Source: Bryobacterales bacterium
Lineage (GTDB): Bacteria; Acidobacteriota; Terriglobia; Bryobacterales; Bryobacteraceae
NCBI GenBank assembly: GCA_009697495.1
Contig: SHUN01000030.1
Location: 1 to 12,088, forward strand
DNA length: 12,088 bases
Direction of reading: 5' to 3'
The translations under genes were made by a program, and so were the position numbers. The notes under the pieces are model-generated. The model had not been told where the DNA came from, did not search any database, and saw only the letters and a list, made by a program, of their open reading frames with translations. Below, in pieces: positions 1 to 6,947 of the stretch. Position 1 is the stretch's first letter. Every line of letters begins with the position of its first letter.

Positions 1-1629
1 ATTGACGTTAAGCTCGCTGAGGATATTTCTAAGGATTTCGGCGCCATCGCCTCGCAGGTCAGCTACGAAGACGAGCAGACCTGGGAAGTGGAATTGGCTG
101 AAGATCCCAAGGACCTTGTGGTGCGCGCTCCGGTAGTCACCATCATGGGGCACGTCGATCACGGCAAAACTTCGCTTCTGGACGCCATTCGTCTGGCGCG
201 GGTTGCCGAACGCGAAGCCGGTGGCATCACCCAGCACATCGGTGCCTACCAGGTTGAGATTCACGGCAAGAAAATCGTGTTCATCGATACGCCGGGTCAC
301 GAAGCGTTTACGCGGATGCGTGCCCGAGGCGCGAAGGTGACCGACGTTGTCATTCTTGTTGTCGCGGCCGATGACGGCGTCATGCCGCAAACCGTGGAAG
401 CGATCAATCACGCCAAAGCGGCCGGCGTTCCGATCATTGTCGCCATCAACAAGATCGACAAGGCCGACGCGCAGATTGACCGGATCAAGCAGCAACTCGC
501 CGACCGCGGTTTGTTGGCCGAAGACTGGGGCGGGGACACCGTTATGGTGCCCGTTTCGGCTAAGGCCAAATTGAATCTGGAGCTGCTGTTGGAAATGATC
601 CTTTTGGTGGCCGATATCAAGGCGCTGAAGGCAAATCCGACGCGGCCGGCGATCGGCAATGTGCTGGAAGCCAAGCTGGACAAGGGCCGCGGCCCGGTGG
701 CTACGGTGCTCGTGCGCAACGGCACGCTGCGCGTGGGAGCCTTCTTCCTTTGCGGATCTGTCTTCGGCAAAGTTCGCGCGATGTTCGACGATCAAGGCGC
801 GCCGATACGGGAAGCCGGTCCGGCGACGCCGGTGGAAGTCCTTGGCCTGGATATGCTCCCCGAAGTGGGCGATTCGTTCCAGATGGTGACCGATACCGCC
901 AAGGCGAAGCAGATCGTTATGTTCCGGGAAAGGCATTCCCGCGAAGTGCAAATGGCCAAGAATAAGCGGATGACGCTGGACGCGCTGCATACGCACATGA
1001 AGGAAGGCTCGCTCAAAGATCTCAACATTATCATCAAAGCCGACGTCGGCGGCAGCGCGGAAGTGCTGTCGGATACGCTGCAGAAAATGTCCACCGATCA
1101 GGTGCGGGTCCGGGTGTTGTTGACCGGTGTCGGTGCGATTACGGAGACCGATGTCATGCTGGCGACGGCGTCTAACGCGATCGTGATTGGCTTCAATGTG
1201 AAGCCGGATCGCAACGCGGCGGCCGCGGCGGAGCGCGAGAAGATCGACATCCGGCCGCACTCGATCATCTACGAAGTCACCGATGAGATCAAGAAGGCTA
1301 TGATGGGGCTGCTGGCTCCGGTCTTCAAAGAGGTTTACAAGGGCAAGGCCGAAGTTCGGGAGATCTTCCGGATTTCCAAAATCGGGACCGTGGCCGGTTG
1401 TTATGTGCTCGACGGCACGTTGCCGCGGAGCGCGGAAGTGCGCGTCAACCGGGACGGCAAGGTCATCTTTACAGGCAAGTTCAGCGCCTTGAAGCGATTC
1501 AAGGACGACGTTAGCGAAGTGAAGACCGGCTTTGAGTGCGGCATCTCCATCAACGGCTTTAACGATATAGAGAAGGGCGACATCCTGGAAGGCTTCGCCA
1601 CCGAGCAGGTCGCCCGCGTTCTCTCCTAA
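1..1629 (+). CDS. infB: Translation initiation factor IF-2 (3' part; 5' end outside window)
   Basis: IF-2 is the GTPase that places initiator fMet-tRNA on the 30S subunit and promotes 50S joining. The frame is open from base 1, so the gene enters from the left; 542 residues are visible. Counting from base 1, the G domain shows G1 GHVDHGKT (50-57), the G2 region [10 protein letters not shown]3 DTPGH (96-100), G4 NKID (150-153) and G5 VSAK. The beta-barrel domain II, domain III ('[13 protein letters not shown]') and the C-terminal fMet-tRNA-binding domain IV ('[17 protein letters not shown]') follow, and the protein ends naturally at TAA 1627-1629. The variable N-terminal region is missing only because of the window edge. 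A GTG at 88 falls inside the conserved stretch just before the G domain and is not the start. The downstream YlxP gene is 11 nt away and probably co-transcribed. Identification is essentially certain. Confidence 0.98.
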   Translation: MDVKLAEDISKDFGAIASQVSYEDEQTWEVELAEDPKDLVVRAPVVTIMGHVDHGKTSLLDAIRLARVAEREAGGITQHIGAYQVEIHGKKIVFIDTPGHEAFTRMRARGAKVTDVVILVVAADDGVMPQTVEAINHAKAAGVPIIVAINKIDKADAQIDRIKQQLADRGLLAEDWGGDTVMVPVSAKAKLNLELLLEMILLVADIKALKANPTRPAIGNVLEAKLDKGRGPVATVLVRNGTLRVGAFFLCGSVFGKVRAMFDDQGAPIREAGPATPVEVLGLDMLPEVGDSFQMVTDTAKAKQIVMFRERHSREVQMAKNKRMTLDALHTHMKEGSLKDLNIIIKADVGGSAEVLSDTLQKMSTDQVRVRVLLTGVGAITETDVMLATASNAIVIGFNVKPDRNAAAAAEREKIDIRPHSIIYEVTDEIKKAMMGLLAPVFKEVYKGKAEVREIFRISKIGTVAGCYVLDGTLPRSAEVRVNRDGKVIFTGKFSALKRFKDDVSEVKTGFECGISINGFNDIEKGDILEGFATEQVARVLS

Positions 1630-1640
1630 TCACGAATCCT

Positions 1641-1928
1641 ATGCCGATCATCGGCGTCCTCCATCTCGAACTGCGCATTGAACATGCCGAATCCCTAAAG
1701 GATCGGCGGAACGTGATCCGAAGTCTGAAGGCCCGGCTCCGCAGCCGCCATAATGTGGCGGTGGCGGAGATCGGGCCTTCAGACATTTTGAACCGGGCGC
1801 TGGTGAGCGCGGTCACTATTTCCAATGACCGCATATTCGCGGAGAAGGTCTTGCAGGCGGTGGAGCAGGATGCCTCGGACGTGTTGGGCGGGATGCTCGA
1901 GTCATCCGGCGTGGAGTGGGTGGAGTAA
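1641..1928 (+). CDS. ylxP: DUF503 / YlxP family protein
   Basis: This is a small protein of 95 residues, normal for DUF503. The family hallmark is visible: an N-terminal beta strand ('IIGVLHLELRI'), then 'ESLKDRRNVIRSLKARLRS' and 'HNVAVAEIG', then 'ALVSAVTISND' and a C-terminal helix. The usual 'DLWQRA' segment is replaced by 'SDILNRA'. YlxP lies beside infB in many bacteria, commonly between infB and rbfA, and is thought to act in ribosome assembly or translation, though its biochemical role is not settled. Here it starts 11 nt after the infB stop, which supports co-transcription. No strong Shine-Dalgarno sequence is seen before the ATG, so coupling to infB termination may help. rbfA does not follow: the next gene is on the other strand, 8 nt beyond the stop. 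Confidence 0.86.
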   Translation: MPIIGVLHLELRIEHAESLKDRRNVIRSLKARLRSRHNVAVAEIGPSDILNRALVSAVTISNDRIFAEKVLQAVEQDASDVLGGMLESSGVEWVE

Positions 1929-1936
1929 GTTCGTTC

Positions 1937-2323
1937 CTATCTCACCGGCCGGAACACGAATCGTTCACTCAGCGCGAAATTCAGCAACGCCGTTATCGCA
2001 ATACTAATCATGTTCGCCGGTAAGTAGTGCATCCCCGCGGGACCTGTGAGCAGCTTCATCCAGAGTAAGTTGGAGACCAGGGACACAAGGCCGTTGGCCA
2101 AATGGAACCGCAGCAGCCGGGCCATCACGCCGGGCGTTCCATGTGTTCCCCATGTCCACCGTTCGTGCCAGTAGAAGTTGTGAAGTACAGCTAACTCCAC
2201 CGCGAGGGCCGTGGCTGCTGTTGTTGACAGTCCAGCGATTTGCTTCAACGCCGCCAATGCGGCCAATTGGACCAAAATGCCCGCCAAACCGACGGCGTTG
2301 AAGCGCAGCCACCGCTGAATCAA
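1937..2323 (-). CDS. GtrA-like multi-spanning membrane protein
   Basis: This 128-residue hydrophobic protein has four predicted membrane segments (about residues 9-29, 32-52, 74-92 and 100-118). The family pattern is present: 'RFNAVGLAG' at the N-terminus, 'HNFYWHERWTW' after helix 2, 'RLLRFHLANGLVSL' before and in helix 3, and 'LLNFALSERFVF' at the end. GtrA proteins are implicated in moving lipid-linked sugars (for example undecaprenyl-phosphate glucose) across the inner membrane or in cell-surface polysaccharide synthesis; the substrate here cannot be deduced. The start is TTG at 2323, overlapping the upstream phosphatidyltransferase stop as TTGA, with a GAGGAG Shine-Dalgarno sequence 8 nt upstream inside that gene. 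The two are therefore almost surely translated together. The gene ends at TAG 1937-1939, facing ylxP with an 8-nt gap and no visible terminator. Confidence 0.87.
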   Translation of the reverse strand: MIQRWLRFNAVGLAGILVQLAALAALKQIAGLSTTAATALAVELAVLHNFYWHERWTWGTHGTPGVMARLLRFHLANGLVSLVSNLLWMKLLTGPAGMHYLPANMISIAITALLNFALSERFVFRPVR

Positions 2324-2987
2324 TCGAGACGCTCCTCGTTATACAACTGCACTGTGTGGCGGATGGCAGTGATGGCGAAAACCAGCAACACACCCGCCGC
2401 GCCTATCCCGAAGCCTACGTCGAATAACTGCCACGTTTGGCCGAACCAGCCAATTTGCGGGTTCATGTAATAGACGAATACGTTGCCGATAATAAGCAGG
2501 ATGCGCAGTTCTGTCGGGCCGAACTTAAAATAGCTGATCTTGAAGGTATTGAGGGCGTGAGTGGCAAGAAACACTTCGCTGCTCAGCAGTAAGTAACTGA
2601 TGAGGAAAATTGCCGCAATACCCGGCCGAATCTGTCCGCCAAGCGTCATGCCGCCCATCAAAACGGAGATGGCCATAACATCCACGACGTGATCGACGTA
2701 GTAACCATAACGCGGACGTTGCCGGTTGCGAACGCGCGCAACCGTTCCATCCAGCGAATCACCAAACCAATTCAACACCAGGCAGAGATTCACGATCCAA
2801 AGAGCAATCGGGCTGGCGGCGGAGTTCCAATACGCCAGCGACGCGGCGACCATCGAGCTCAGGCCTAGAACCGTAAGATGGTCCGAATTAACCGCCCTGG
2901 GAAGGCGTCCCGCCATCCAGATGAGAGCTCTTTTTCCAGCCCGGCCAGCATACTCTCCTGCACGCGAACCGTACTTGCAATACTCAT
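2320..2987 (-). CDS. CDP-alcohol phosphatidyltransferase family protein, with an apparent frameshift near the 5' end
   Basis: This integral membrane enzyme transfers a phosphatidyl group from a CDP-linked lipid to an alcohol acceptor during phospholipid synthesis; the acceptor cannot be told from sequence. The catalytic signature DxxDGxxAR(x9)GxxxDxxxD is complete. Numbered from the in-frame ATG at 2916 (198 residues), it comprises D53, D56, G57, A60, R61, G71, D75 and D79, and several hydrophobic helices follow. Before 2916 this frame gives implausible protein and no good start. The neighbouring frame from ATG 2987 gives 'MSIASTVRVQESMLAGLEK' and then, uncorrected, stops at 2865. Adding one A to the five-A run (forward-strand T run 2931-2935) fuses this to 'RALIWMAGRLPRAVNSDHL', which looks like a natural start for this family. 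The cause may be a sequencing error, a real mutation, or slippage on AAA. Alternatively, translation may begin at 2916. The gene is coupled to the GtrA-like gene and divergent from the aminotransferase gene. The catalytic core is intact either way. Confidence 0.85.
2332..2337 (-). promoter_or_regulatory. Ribosome binding site GAGGAG that decides the TTG start of the GtrA-like gene
   Basis: Read on the minus strand, GAGGAG lies 8 nt before TTG 2323, inside the last codons of the phosphatidyltransferase gene. The strong match at ideal spacing supports TTG as the true start and indicates translational coupling of the two genes. Confidence 0.65.
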
Positions 2988-3051
2988 GTAACGATTGACG
3001 CCCCCGAATATTTGCGGGTTTCACGTCTGTTGCCGGACAATAGAAGTTCCA

Positions 3052-4419
3052 ATGGTCAGAAACTACGAACTCGTGCCCCACTCCGTTCCGCGGGTGGAAA
3101 CCGCCCTGCGGCAGATCGTCACCCCATTCCCTGTCCCTGAATCCCTGCCAATTCTGCAGCAACTCCACGACTACGAACCGGTGGCCATGCAGGGCCAGCC
3201 GCCCGTGGTGTGGGACCACGCGGAGAATTTCTCGGTCTGGGACCGTTGGGGGAATCGCTGGATTGACTGGTCGAGCGGCGTGCTCATCACCAACGCCGGG
3301 CACGGGCGCAAAGAAATTATTGAGGCGATACAGAAGCAGGCCGAACACGGTCTGCTGACGAATTACTGCTTCCCGAGTGAAATTCGCGCGAACTTCGTGA
3401 AGCGGTTGGCCGATCTGATGCCCGCGCCATTGAAGAAGGTATTCCTGCTGACGACCGGCTCGGAGACAGTGGAATGCGCGATCAAGCTGATGCGGACCCA
3501 TGGGGTGAAAGTGGGCGGGCGGGAAAAGGTTGTCATCGTCAGTTTCGAGAAGGCATTCCATGGGCGCACGCTGGGTTCGCAGCAAGCGGGCGGCATTCCA
3601 TCGCTTAAGGAGTGGATCGTCAATCTCGACAACGGGTTCGTGCAACTCGAGTTTCCCGACGGATTCCGGACTCCGGATACCTCGTTTGCCTATTTCGAAA
3701 AGCAGTTGGCCGATAAAGGCGTGAACCCGGCCAACGTGGCGGGCGTGATTCTGGAAACGTATCAGGGAGGCAGCGCTTCCTTCGCGCCGCCGGAGTATAT
3801 GAAGCAATTGCAGGCGTGGTGCGGGCGGCACCAAGCGTTGCTAACCTGCGACGAAGTGCAGGCGGGATTCGGCCGAACGGGCAAGTTGTGGGGGTTCGAA
3901 CACTATGGCATCGTGCCGGACCTGACTACTCTGGGGAAAGGCATTTCGAGCTCGCTGCCGATCGCGGCGGTGATCGGCAGGCCTGACGTTATGGACTTGC
4001 ATCCGTCGGGTTCGATGACATCGACGCACTCCGGTAATCCGATCTGCGTGGCGGCGGCGGCGGCCTCATTGGACTTGATTCTGAAGGAGAATCTGACGGA
4101 GAACGCGCGCGTGCAGGGTGATCGGATGCTGGATTATTTCCGCGGCATGCAGGCCAAATATCCGCAAATCGGCTGGGTGGACGGCAAAGGGTTGGTGGCA
4201 GGAATCGCCTGCGTGAAGCCGGGGACCACGGAGCCGGACGCAGACCTTGCCTGGAACGCTATTCGGAGATCGATTGAAAAGGGCGTCTTGCTGTTCTCGC
4301 CGGTCGGCTTCGGCGGCGGGACCATCAAGGTTTGCCCGCCGCTGAATATCACCGCGGACGCGGTCGAGGAGAGCTTGGCGGTGTTTGAAGAGGCGTTTGT
4401 GGAGGCACTGGCGGAATGA
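3052..4419 (+). CDS. Class III pyridoxal-phosphate aminotransferase (4-aminobutyrate/acetylornithine aminotransferase-like)
   Basis: This is a cytosolic fold-type I PLP enzyme that moves an amino group between an omega-amino compound and a keto acid. Counting from ATG 3052 (455 residues), the family features are the phosphate-binding TGSE (135-138), 'FHGRT' (169-173), the cofactor-stacking region 'VILETYQGG', the aspartate that contacts the PLP nitrogen in 'CDEVQAGFGRTG' (D267), and the Schiff-base lysine in 'LGKGISSSLP' (K296). 'STHSGNPICVAAA' follows. Length is normal. The frame extends upstream to a TTG at 2995, but the added residues look unrelated to the family and would run into the divergent gene, so ATG 3052 is preferred. 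The last bases overlap the oxidoreductase start as ATGA. The substrate is unknown: nothing visible separates GABA, ornithine, diamino acid or amino-alcohol specificities. Confidence 0.95.
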   Translation: MVRNYELVPHSVPRVETALRQIVTPFPVPESLPILQQLHDYEPVAMQGQPPVVWDHAENFSVWDRWGNRWIDWSSGVLITNAGHGRKEIIEAIQKQAEHGLLTNYCFPSEIRANFVKRLADLMPAPLKKVFLLTTGSETVECAIKLMRTHGVKVGGREKVVIVSFEKAFHGRTLGSQQAGGIPSLKEWIVNLDNGFVQLEFPDGFRTPDTSFAYFEKQLADKGVNPANVAGVILETYQGGSASFAPPEYMKQLQAWCGRHQALLTCDEVQAGFGRTGKLWGFEHYGIVPDLTTLGKGISSSLPIAAVIGRPDVMDLHPSGSMTSTHSGNPICVAAAAASLDLILKENLTENARVQGDRMLDYFRGMQAKYPQIGWVDGKGLVAGIACVKPGTTEPDADLAWNAIRRSIEKGVLLFSPVGFGGGTIKVCPPLNITADAVEESLAVFEEAFVEALAE

Positions 4420-5639
4420 AACCGGTACTGGTCGTCGGCGGCGGGATGATCACACACGATCAAATTCTGCCCGCGTTGTACAAAATGCAGCGCAATGGGG
4501 AGTTGGGCGAAATCACCGTTTGCGCGCAGCACGCAAAGACAGTGCAGGCGTTGGCAGCGGCACCGGCAATTGTAAAAGCCTTTCCCGGTCAATCGTTTAC
4601 GGCTTTTCCGGAGGAGTTTGCGGGCGGGCCGCAACCGGAATTATATAAAGCGGTGATGGCCGAAATGCCGGAACGTTCGGTGGTGATTGTTGCGCTGCCG
4701 GACCAGTTGCACTTCGCTGCCACGATGGAGGCTCTGCGAAACAACCAGCACGTTATTTGCGTGAAACCATTGGTGTTAACGGCCAGGGAGTCGCTGGAAA
4801 TCGAGCGGGAAGCGCGGGAGCGCGGGCTGTTTGTGGGCGTTGAGTATCACAAGCGATTCGACGACCGGGCGCACCGGGCGCGGCAGTTGTACCGGGATGG
4901 CCGGCTGGGAGAGTTCAAGCTGGGAACGGCTCGGTTGATGGAAAAGTGGTACTACCGGGAATCGAATTTTCAGAATTGGTGTACGTGCGAAAACACAGAC
5001 TGCTTTACCTACATTGGCTGCCATTATGTCGATTTGGTACACTTCATAACCGCTTTAAGGCCCGTTTCGGTATCCAATTACGGCATTATTGACACCTATC
5101 CAAACGGAAAACAGGGCTACCTGTGGTGCGATACGCGGGTTCGCTGGGACAACGGGGCGGTGTTAAACGTCCAAACGACCCTCTGCTACCCCAACGAAGG
5201 ACCGGGGCCGAACACGCAGGGGATGACGCTGTATTGCGGTGGCGGGACCGGGGCGATGCTCGACCACAGCGACCAATATCGCGGGCTGAGCTACACGTTT
5301 TCGAAGAAATCCGACGCGCCGGGAGCCACTTTTTACAGCGAACCGAGTCCGGACTATTTCCAGTACAACGACCTGGGCGGGCCGGGGCTGGAGCCTGTCG
5401 GGTACGGTGTGCGGAGCGTGGAGTACATGGTCAAGACGATCTATCGCGTTGATTCGGCGGGCGATGTTACCGCGCGTCAGGCGATGCTCGCCGAAATTGA
5501 CGCGAATGGAATTTTGGCCACTCCGGCCAACAGCCGTTATAACGAGCTGGTGGTGGAGGCTGGCCGGCTGTCCATCCTGAACGGCGGGCGGGAAGCTCTG
5601 ATAGAGTACGAACCGGAGCCCAAGGTCTCCTTAGCGTGA
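4416..5639 (+). CDS. Gfo/Idh/MocA family NAD(P)-dependent oxidoreductase
   Basis: The family catalyses NAD(P)-dependent oxidation or reduction at a sugar, inositol or related hydroxyl group. The 407-residue protein begins with a Rossmann beta strand and a glycine-rich turn 'VLVVGGGMITHDQ' (residues 4-16). It then shows 'VIVALPDQLH' (90-99) and 'HVICVKPLVLT' (112-122), which is the usual EKP site with Val instead of Glu at 116 but with K117 kept. 'VEYHKRFD' (142-149) and 'GCHYVD' (201-206) follow, the latter carrying the family's likely catalytic His203 and Asp206. The C-terminal half is the typical beta-sheet substrate domain. A cysteine cluster is present at 189, 191, 196 and 202. The ATG overlaps the aminotransferase stop (ATGA) and its own stop overlaps the next start (GTGA). 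Pairing with an aminotransferase suggests an oxidise-then-aminate step or the reverse; that is inference. Confidence 0.94.
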   Translation: MKPVLVVGGGMITHDQILPALYKMQRNGELGEITVCAQHAKTVQALAAAPAIVKAFPGQSFTAFPEEFAGGPQPELYKAVMAEMPERSVVIVALPDQLHFAATMEALRNNQHVICVKPLVLTARESLEIEREARERGLFVGVEYHKRFDDRAHRARQLYRDGRLGEFKLGTARLMEKWYYRESNFQNWCTCENTDCFTYIGCHYVDLVHFITALRPVSVSNYGIIDTYPNGKQGYLWCDTRVRWDNGAVLNVQTTLCYPNEGPGPNTQGMTLYCGGGTGAMLDHSDQYRGLSYTFSKKSDAPGATFYSEPSPDYFQYNDLGGPGLEPVGYGVRSVEYMVKTIYRVDSAGDVTARQAMLAEIDANGILATPANSRYNELVVEAGRLSILNGGREALIEYEPEPKVSLA

Positions 5640-6004
5640 CGGAAGAAGAGATCATCATCTATTTGGAAGACAGCGGGTTCCCCCGGCACATCGTGGAGCG
5701 GGGGAGCGAGGGGCTGGTAGAGCGCTGGGTGGAGTTCGTCGGCGAAGTGGAGCGCGGCTATCCGTACGGGTTGGTCGAGTACCGGCATGATCTCGATTTG
5801 CGAGGCGCTATTGATTTGATTGGACTTAGCGAACGCGTGGCGGAAGCCGATGAGCGGTTGGAAGCGTTGCTGGAGCATCGGGACGTGCGTGTTTGGGAGA
5901 GCGGGGGGACGAATCCGTGGTGGGATTTTGGGTATCCGCGGAACGCGCGCGGGCATTTTCTCAACCGAATGCGTGAGGCGGGGCTGTTAGAATCGACCGA
6001 GTGA
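5636..6004 (+). CDS. Hypothetical protein, 122 residues, in the aminotransferase operon
   Basis: I do not recognise a named domain. The protein is soluble-looking and acidic, has no cysteine, and has no signal peptide or membrane segment. It begins 'MTEEEIIIYLEDSGFP', with predicted helices through residue 90. Aromatic and charged runs include 'LVERWVEFVGEVERGYPYG', 'YRHDLDLRGAIDLIG' and, near the end, 'NPWWDFGYPRNARGHFL'. The C-terminal WWDFG stretch looks like a conserved surface. The start is GTG 5636, overlapping the oxidoreductase stop by GTGA; the stop TGA 6002-6004 overlaps the next gene's GTG in the same way. Both overlaps argue strongly that this is a real, co-translated gene. A partner or regulator of the neighbouring enzymes is possible, but there is no direct evidence. 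Confidence 0.75.
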   Translation: MTEEEIIIYLEDSGFPRHIVERGSEGLVERWVEFVGEVERGYPYGLVEYRHDLDLRGAIDLIGLSERVAEADERLEALLEHRDVRVWESGGTNPWWDFGYPRNARGHFLNRMREAGLLESTE

Positions 6005-6561
6005 TTGCGCTTTTCCTAGCCTGGCAAGTAGCGGCGGCGATGCCGCATTTGGAGCAGGGGCGATTTGTAGAAGCGCGGCCATTTCTGGAGAAGTCGTGCG
6101 CGGCGGGGGAGGCAAACGGCTGCTATATGCTGGGGCGGACGCTGTTTTCGCTGGATCAATACGATGCGGCGCTGAAAGTGCTGTCCCCGTTGGCGGTCAC
6201 CGACCGGGACCCGTGGCGGGTGCATGACGCGCTTGGGTCAGTGTACGAGGCGCTGCGACGGCCAGTTGAAGCGGAGCGGCATTTTCGGGAGTCGGTGCAA
6301 GGAAACCGGGACCGGAGCCCGGAGCCGCGTTATCATTTTGGCCGATTTTTGATGCGGGAGGGCCGCGCCGTGGAGGCGGTGGGAATTTTGGCGCCGGCAG
6401 CCAAGCTATTTCCGCGTTATGAACTTGTTCGGTTTGAGTTAGGCCGCGCGTATTATCAGACGAACCGGCTTGACGATGCGCAAACGGAATTAGCCGCCGC
6501 CCCTTCGCTGGAAGAGGCGCGGCGATTATTCGAAAAGGTACGGAGGCAGCGCGGGAAGTAA
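6001..6561 (+). CDS. Tetratricopeptide-repeat (TPR) protein
   Basis: The protein has 186 residues, with a short hydrophobic N-terminus (residues 2-13, 'IALFLAWQVAAA') that may be a signal peptide cut after AAA, although it has no basic n-region. The rest is helix-turn-helix repeats of TPR type: about residues 14-36 ('LEQGRFVEARPFLEKS'), 39-66, 73-101 ('ALGSVYEALRRPVEAERHF'), 110-137 and 143-166 ('FELGRAYYQTNRLDDAQTEL'). TPR arrays are protein-protein interaction scaffolds, so a partner is expected but not identifiable. The start is GTG 6001, overlapping the previous stop as GTGA; it is the last gene of the four-gene coupled run. The stop TAA 6559-6561 lies 1 nt from the end of the convergent tudor-like gene. 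No terminator hairpin is evident between them. Confidence 0.86.
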   Translation: MIALFLAWQVAAAMPHLEQGRFVEARPFLEKSCAAGEANGCYMLGRTLFSLDQYDAALKVLSPLAVTDRDPWRVHDALGSVYEALRRPVEAERHFRESVQGNRDRSPEPRYHFGRFLMREGRAVEAVGILAPAAKLFPRYELVRFELGRAYYQTNRLDDAQTELAAAPSLEEARRLFEKVRRQRGK

Positions 6562-6562
6562 G

Positions 6563-6802
6563 TTAGACGGCGACAGCGGTGGCAGCCGGAACGGCCTTCT
6601 TGCGGGTTGCCTTCTTCTTACCGGCAGGGGCTTGGCGATCACTTTTCTTCAAGTTCGCGATCACGATGGAGAGGACAAATTTCTTCTCACCGTGTTCGTC
6701 GAAGTTGATTTTTACGTGTTCTTCGGTGCATTCAATAACGCTCCCGAACCCGAACTTGCCGTGCTCAACCTGGGCGTTCGGCGCAAAGGCGGGTTTGGCC
6801 AT
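6563..6802 (-). CDS. Small stand-alone tudor-like protein (UvrD/PcrA C-terminal domain type) with a basic tail
   Basis: This is a protein of 79 residues. Residues 10-52 ('AQVEHGKFGFGSVIE ... VKINFDEHGEKKFVLS ... ANLKK') match the pattern of the small beta-barrel (tudor/SH3-like) domain at the C-terminus of PcrA/UvrD helicases, where 'V.H.KFG.G.V' is followed by a strand and 'G.KK....AN..'. In PcrA that domain contacts RNA polymerase. Residues 52-79 form a Lys/Arg/Ala/Pro-rich tail ('GKKKATRKKAVPAATAV'), as in small nucleic-acid-binding proteins. I infer a nucleoid, transcription or RNA-binding accessory role; the function is unproven. The start is ATG 6802, preceded by GAGGAGA with an 8-nt gap. 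The frame extends upstream to 6895, but the added 31 residues look like random GC-rich translation. There are no partner genes on the same strand. Confidence 0.82.
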   Translation of the reverse strand: MAKPAFAPNAQVEHGKFGFGSVIECTEEHVKINFDEHGEKKFVLSIVIANLKKSDRQAPAGKKKATRKKAVPAATAVAV

Positions 6803-6810
6803 AAAAGAGA

Positions 6811-6817
6811 TCTCCTC
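6811..6817 (-). promoter_or_regulatory. Ribosome binding site GAGGAGA of the tudor-like gene
   Basis: On the minus strand, GAGGAGA ends 8 nt before ATG 6802. It is the strongest Shine-Dalgarno match near this gene and is the reason for choosing this start over the longer frame beginning at 6895. Confidence 0.65.
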
Positions 6818-6880
6818 AATGAATGGTAACACGATTGCGGGGCGGGGGCGGATCGCGGGGCCTACTGGCAACCGAATTGC

Positions 6881-6910
6881 TTGTAAGTTTCTCATTACAT
6901 CGGCTGTAAT
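6881..6910 (+). promoter_or_regulatory. Candidate sigma-70-type promoter of the first S8 protease
   Basis: TTGTAA (6881-6886, 4 of 6 to the -35 consensus) and TGTAAT (6905-6910, 5 of 6 to the -10 consensus) are separated by 18 nt. Transcription would begin near 6917, leaving a leader of about 30 nt before TTG 6948. It lies in the 145-nt divergent gap between the tudor-like gene and the protease. Assigned by eye only. Confidence 0.35.
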
Positions 6911-6937
6911 AGATGGAACCCGTCATGAAGCGGAACT

Positions 6938-6943
6938 GAGGTG
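6938..6943 (+). promoter_or_regulatory. Ribosome binding site GAGGTG deciding the TTG start of the first S8 protease
   Basis: GAGGTG lies 4 nt before TTG 6948. An in-frame TGA at 6942-6944 bars any earlier start, and the residues following TTG form a signal peptide, so this site and start fit together. Confidence 0.6.
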
Positions 6944-6947
6944 AAAC

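Noticed and set aside
2995..3051. A 19-residue N-terminal extension of the aminotransferase from TTG 2995.
   Set aside because: It has no family similarity or ribosome binding site and would occupy most of the only intergenic space for divergent promoters. ATG 3052 is a better start.
2988..3051. Divergent promoter pair between the phosphatidyltransferase and aminotransferase genes.
   Set aside because: A promoter is expected here, but no -35/-10 pair better than about half-consensus could be found, so none was listed.
2320..3834. A 504-codon open frame on the minus strand that would fuse an unknown N-terminal half to the phosphatidyltransferase.
   Set aside because: The portion beyond about 2930 is antisense to the well-conserved aminotransferase gene and reads as low-plausibility protein. 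Only the part from 2916 down has family motifs.
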